Shown here in pieces: positions 60,964-64,000 of a stretch of 64,000 bases of DNA; position 1 is the first letter of the stretch; the number at the start of each line of letters is the position of its first letter. A program made the position numbers and the translations under genes. A model generated the notes under the pieces. It ran no database searches and was not told the origin of the DNA. It saw only the letters and a program-made list of their open reading frames with translations. The stretch is from Rhodospirillaceae bacterium (GTDB lineage: Bacteria > Pseudomonadota > Alphaproteobacteria > Rhodospirillales > UBA2165). The stretch is taken from the NCBI GenBank assembly GCA_018674495.1, contig JABHAA010000063.1:1-64000 (forward strand), in the 5' to 3' direction.

Positions 60964-61777
60964 AGAAGGTGTTAATCTATCCGGTGCAACTCGTACCAAC
61001 CTACTCGCGCTGAAGAACACAACCAGTTTGATCGCGAGAACCCAAGAACGTCTATCGACGGGCTTGCGCGTAAACAGTGCCATTGACGATGCCATCTCGT
61101 TTTTCCAGGCGCGAAGCCTGTCAGATCGGGCCGGCGATTTGTCGGTGTTGAAAGACAGTATCGATCAGGGCGTCTCCTCGGTCGAAACGGCGGTGGCTGG
61201 TATTGAAGCCATCACCGACATTGTCACGCAGATGAAAGGTATTGCGCTATCGGCGAAATCCGATGCCAATATCGAAAACCGTTCGAAGTCTGCTGTCCAG
61301 TTCAACGATCTCAGGTTACAGCTTGACAACCTGGCGAACGATTCCAGCTACAAAGGCACCAACATGCTCAAGGGCTCGCCCGCGAACTTGAAGGTGACGT
61401 TTAGTGAGGATGGTTCTTCGACGTTGACCATTTCCGGTGTTTCCTCGGATGCGTCCGGGCTTTCGATTACCACGGCGGCTTCCGATTGGGCCGCTGATGG
61501 CAATATTGACACCGCGATCAACGATCTTGACAGTGCCCTTTCCACGTTGCGCTCAACCGCGTCGACGATGGGTTCAAACGCCAGTGTGCTTAGCTTGCGC
61601 TTGGACTTCACGACGCAGTTGGTCAATTCGCTGGAAGAAGGCGCCGCCAAATTCGTGAACGCAGACCTCAATACAGAATCGGCCAACCTGCTGACCCTGC
61701 AAACCAGGCAGCAGCTCGGTACTATCGGGCTAAGTATCGCCCAGCAATCCGAGCAGTCGATCCTGAGATTGTTCTAA
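60956..61777 (+). CDS. fliC: Flagellin
   Basis: The 273-residue filament subunit has the conserved D0/D1 N-terminal helices (RTQERLSTGLRVNSAIDDAI) and C-terminal helix (ANLLTLQTRQQLGTIGLSIA). The variable middle is very short, so the filament should be thin and smooth. The opening LSGATRTNLLALKNTT differs from the usual flagellin start. AGGAG (60942-60946) is the ribosome site. It is preceded by two leader ORFs and followed by a strong terminator; flbT and flaF, which control flagellin in this group, lie downstream. Confidence 0.94.
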   Translation: MAEEGVNLSGATRTNLLALKNTTSLIARTQERLSTGLRVNSAIDDAISFFQARSLSDRAGDLSVLKDSIDQGVSSVETAVAGIEAITDIVTQMKGIALSAKSDANIENRSKSAVQFNDLRLQLDNLANDSSYKGTNMLKGSPANLKVTFSEDGSSTLTISGVSSDASGLSITTAASDWAADGNIDTAINDLDSALSTLRSTASTMGSNASVLSLRLDFTTQLVNSLEEGAAKFVNADLNTESANLLTLQTRQQLGTIGLSIAQQSEQSILRLF

Positions 61778-61811
61778 TTAAATCACGAACTTACTTGATA
61801 AAATATCGGAA

Positions 61812-61840
61812 ACGGGAAGCCCCAGGGCTTCCCGTTTTTC
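61812..61840 (+). terminator. Rho-independent terminator after flagellin
   Basis: ACGGGAAGCC and GGCTTCCCGT form a perfect ten-base arm around a short C/A/G loop, followed by a U-rich TTTTTCGTTTTGG. It lies about 35 bases after the flagellin stop and should end a strong single-gene or leader-gene transcript. Confidence 0.9.
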
Positions 61841-61884
61841 GTTTTGGTTAGGAAATTCACCCAGGCTGGATTACTATTCCATGC

Positions 61885-61907
61885 GAATCATAAATGCGTG
61901 ATGATTC
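61885..61907 (+). promoter_or_regulatory. Palindrome upstream of flbT
   Basis: GAATCAT (61885-61891) and ATGATTC (61901-61907) are a perfect seven-base inverted repeat with a nine-base spacer, 97 bases before flbT. The size and spacing fit an operator for a dimeric regulator. No sigma-54 match was seen here, so flbT-flaF may use another sigma factor. Confidence 0.45.
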
Positions 61908-62003
61908 ACCAGTATTTAACGTCCTTGGTGTTTAATCAGCCTACCAATTCGGGAAACAACGCAAACCCCACATGGGGACAATAAAGAAAGGCTGCAGAAA
62001 TCC

Positions 62004-62402
62004 ATGCCGCTCAAACTCACCTTAAAGCCGGATGAAAAAGTCTTGATCGGCACCGCCGTTCTAACGAACGCGGGGCCCAAGGCCGAGATCATCATACAAA
62101 ACACCGTTCCGGTTCTCAGGGAAAAGGACATCATATCGGAGGAAAAAGCCGATACGGTGGTGAAAAAAATCTACTTCGTAATATTGAGCATGTACGTGGA
62201 TTCGAAAAACGAACAAAAATTTCACGATATTTACTTTAAATTAGTGAAAGAGCTGTTTAATGCGTGTCCGGATCAGGTGATCCTGGCTTTGGTTATGGAA
62301 GTCTCTCAAAAGATACTTGAAGGAAACCATTACCAAGCCTTGAAAGCGTGTAAGAAACTACTCAAATTTGAAGCGGAGTTGTTGGCTAATGTCCCAGGAT
62401 AA
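62004..62402 (+). CDS. flbT: Flagellin translation regulator FlbT
   Basis: The 132-residue protein has the FlbT pattern: LKLTLKPDEKVLIGTAVLTN at the start, PVLREKDIISEE, and a C-terminal helical part with LEGNHYQALKACKKLLKFE. FlbT is an RNA-linked regulator that lowers flagellin mRNA use in Caulobacter and in others helps it. It overlaps flaF by 14 bases. The structured flagellin leader 1 kb upstream is a plausible target. AAAGGCTGC precedes the start. Confidence 0.92.
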   Translation: MPLKLTLKPDEKVLIGTAVLTNAGPKAEIIIQNTVPVLREKDIISEEKADTVVKKIYFVILSMYVDSKNEQKFHDIYFKLVKELFNACPDQVILALVMEVSQKILEGNHYQALKACKKLLKFEAELLANVPG

Positions 62403-62817
62403 AATACAAGCTTACGCACAAACGCAGAAGTCCTCGCTGTCCCCCAGGGAAGTCGAGGCGATGGCCTTCACCAAGGCCGCGTTAATGCTCGAGGAAGCAA
62501 AAAACAACACTGACGACTATGATAGCTACGCGTCGGCGTTGAAGTTCAACCAACTGCTTTGGACCATCATCCAGGCAGATATTGTTGACAAGGAAAATGA
62601 GCTGCCGCCGCAGCTGAAGGCCAATATTCTGAGCCTGAGCATTTTTGTCGACAAGCAAACCGTGAAGGCTTTGGCCGACACCAAAACCCGGCACATCGAT
62701 TCGCTCATCGACATCAACAAAAATTTGGCCGAAGGCTTGATGGTCAAGGTTGAAAGTGAAATGGAAGCAAAACCAGAACCCGCTCCTGCACAAGCAAGTT
62801 CCGGCCTCTCGGTTTAG
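62389..62817 (+). CDS. flaF: Flagellin assembly regulator FlaF
   Basis: The 142-residue helical protein matches FlaF: YAQTQKSSLSPREVEAMAFT at the start and a central LPPQLKANILSLSIFVDKQ with the usual spacing. FlaF acts with FlbT, often in opposite directions, on flagellin production. ATG 62389 gives MSQDKIQAYAQ; a longer frame from 62368 overlaps flbT more and lacks support. A terminator follows. Confidence 0.9.
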   Translation: MSQDKIQAYAQTQKSSLSPREVEAMAFTKAALMLEEAKNNTDDYDSYASALKFNQLLWTIIQADIVDKENELPPQLKANILSLSIFVDKQTVKALADTKTRHIDSLIDINKNLAEGLMVKVESEMEAKPEPAPAQASSGLSV

Positions 62818-62852
62818 CCGCTGCCAAGCGCAGCCCGATCTCAAATGAACCA

Positions 62853-62875
62853 GGGCGGCTTTTGCCGCCCTTTTT
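62853..62875 (+). terminator. Rho-independent terminator after flaF
   Basis: GGGCGGC and GCCGCCC form a perfect seven-base stem with a TTTT loop, followed by TTTTTC. It lies 35 bases after the flaF stop and ends the flbT-flaF transcript. Confidence 0.88.
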
Positions 62876-63018
62876 CATGCCCGCACCTCGCCAGCGCCCG
62901 GCAAAAGCTGCCCACCAGCGGGACAGCCGGGCCGTGAAGCGCTGACATCCTGGGACAAGTTTTCAACCTAAAATTAATTAAATTCTTTAATTTCAACGCG
63001 TTAAACCCTTCTCTCAAC

Positions 63019-63035
63019 TTGGCCTGATCCTTGCT
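63019..63035 (+). promoter_or_regulatory. Sigma-54 promoter upstream of the fliK-like gene
   Basis: TTGGCCTGATCCTTGCT has the GG-N10-GC core and agrees with the RpoN consensus at all but two fixed positions, with a complete TTGCT half. It lies 38 bases before the start at 63074. Confidence 0.75.
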
Positions 63036-63073
63036 CTTATTGGTAAGCAATTATGCGCCAGGAATGATCAAGT

Positions 63074-64000
63074 ATGAGCGAAGCCGCCAACATTATCAGC
63101 AAAGCGACCCAGGTCCCGGACATTGTCCGTGGCGTTGGCGCCGCCGGCGGCGCTGATCTGCAGCTTGCGGACAGCTATCAGTTTTCCTCAATCTTGCGGC
63201 ACCTGGTCGACACCCCGGAAAAAACCCTCGAAGCGGCCAAGGGGCCTGAGAAAGACGCGGAACCGGCGTTCCGTCCCAAGACTGTCGAAGACACGCGCAA
63301 TGCCGACGACAATCATGGCCAGGATTTGGGCGACCAGCGCGGTGCCTCGGATAACTTTACCGAACAAGCGGCACCGGTACCGGAGAACAACGCCCGCCAG
63401 GACGATCATGCTTCCCAGAATGCCCAATCGCCCGACGAGCCGGCGGCGCCGACACCGGCCGATGATGACACAGCTCCTGCTATCCAAGTGCCCGAGCGCG
63501 CCGAATTGGCGCCCGCCGAAGACGCCATCGATGATTTCGTAGCGGCCGTTCTGACACCCCATGCCGCGCCGGCGCGCACCAGCGTACCTGTGGCCAACCC
63601 AGCCGAAACCGCCACCGCAAAACTCGTAGCATTGGCGGACAGCGCAAACGGCAAGGCACTGGACACCAATCCCGGTCAGATAACATCGAAGGCGGCTCAG
63701 AAAACCGTGAAGGAATTCACCCCACCGCCACAGCCGCAAACCGCAGGCAATATCCTCAAGTCCCATCAGGAACAATCATTGGCGCAAAAATTGGGGCTGG
63801 CACAGGCGCTTTCGGTGCATGTGGACAAAGGTATCGACACCGGCGCAGCGCGCTCCACGCCGCTCCATACATTAGCCAAGGGCGCCCACTTGGCCCAGTT
63901 CGACAATTCCGGAACCAATGAGAACTTCGTCGGCGGCAACGGAGCCAAAGGCAATGCCAACGGCGAAAATGCCTCCTCCGACCGCAAGGCGCCCACCAAC
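63074..64000 (+). CDS. fliK: FliK-like hook-length control protein (partial)
   Basis: A frame opens at ATG 63074 and stays open through the window end (309 codons so far), so only the N-terminal part is seen. It is rich in Ala, Pro, Asp and Gln (AQSPDEPAAPTPADDDTAP), the low-complexity, export-ready type of sequence found before the C-terminal domain of FliK hook-length proteins. No C-terminal FliK domain is in the window. The preceding sigma-54 promoter and flagellar neighbours support the call. It could instead be another secreted flagellar protein. Confidence 0.65.
   Translation, partial: MSEAANIISKATQVPDIVRGVGAAGGADLQLADSYQFSSILRHLVDTPEKTLEAAKGPEKDAEPAFRPKTVEDTRNADDNHGQDLGDQRGASDNFTEQAAPVPENNARQDDHASQNAQSPDEPAAPTPADDDTAPAIQVPERAELAPAEDAIDDFVAAVLTPHAAPARTSVPVANPAETATAKLVALADSANGKALDTNPGQITSKAAQKTVKEFTPPPQPQTAGNILKSHQEQSLAQKLGLAQALSVHVDKGIDTGAARSTPLHTLAKGAHLAQFDNSGTNENFVGGNGAKGNANGENASSDRKAPTN

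Noticed and set aside
1..64000. CRISPR array, tRNA or rRNA genes
   Set aside because: No regularly spaced repeats, cloverleaf or conserved rRNA segments were noticed on reading.

Overview
The window is a stretch of alphaproteobacterial chromosome, most like the Rhodospirillales and their relatives. The evidence is the set of flagellar and cell-cycle genes typical of that class (cckA, fliX, flbT, flaF, motE, flhX), a one-cysteine DksA, and a moderately GC-rich coding style. No rRNA or tRNA gene, intact insertion sequence or CRISPR array was seen.

Region 1 (1-15.8 kb) is metabolic and accessory. It opens with an AT-rich segment and an orphan phage terminase-small-subunit-like gene, followed by a short dispersed-type repeat and a 51-codon ORF that shares a 19-base identical segment with the terminase-like gene. 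Next come CoA- and ring-type catabolism genes (thiolase, acyl-CoA ligase, VOC protein, amidohydrolase), galE, a lipoprotein, RidA-like and carboxymuconolactone-decarboxylase-like proteins, two Rieske oxygenases flanking a MetE-like methyltransferase-fold protein, a class V aminotransferase, a GST and a DEAD-box helicase.

Region 2 (16-23 kb, minus strand) holds cckA directly downstream of flgB-flgC-fliE-fliQ-fliR-flhB, so the cell-cycle kinase sits beside the early rod/export genes. A short-chain dehydrogenase lies upstream in the same direction.

Region 3 (23-36 kb) carries pyruvate carboxylase overlapping a receiver-metallo-beta-lactamase fusion, a 266-bp element with 32/33-base terminal inverted repeats that supplies the stop codon of the neighbouring amidase, a trypsin-like protease with an unusual insertion, an exported protein of unknown function, an aldo/keto reductase, a TPR protein, a bicupin, and an ompW gene broken by one in-frame stop.

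Region 4 (36-64 kb) is the main flagellar/motility locus: flhX-orf-fliO-fliP; convergent speD-speE; a motor/chemotaxis block on the minus strand (fliL-fliM-orf-motE, then cheY-cheZ-two MotB-like proteins-giant TPR protein); flgF-flgG-flgA-flgH; dksA; fliX divergent from flgE; flgI-flgJ-flgN-flgK-flgL; flagellin; flbT-flaF; and a FliK-like gene running off the end. Four good sigma-54 promoter matches (GG-N10-GC) lie before flgF, flgE, flgI and the fliK-like gene, fitting the hierarchy in which FliX and an activator such as FlbD drive late genes.

The flagellin leader carries two hairpins and two short ORFs joined by stop/start overlaps, a layout that suggests post-transcriptional control next to flbT and flaF. 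Of the features here, this leader, a MotB paralog lacking the proton-binding Asp, and the structured cheY leader look most worth following up.
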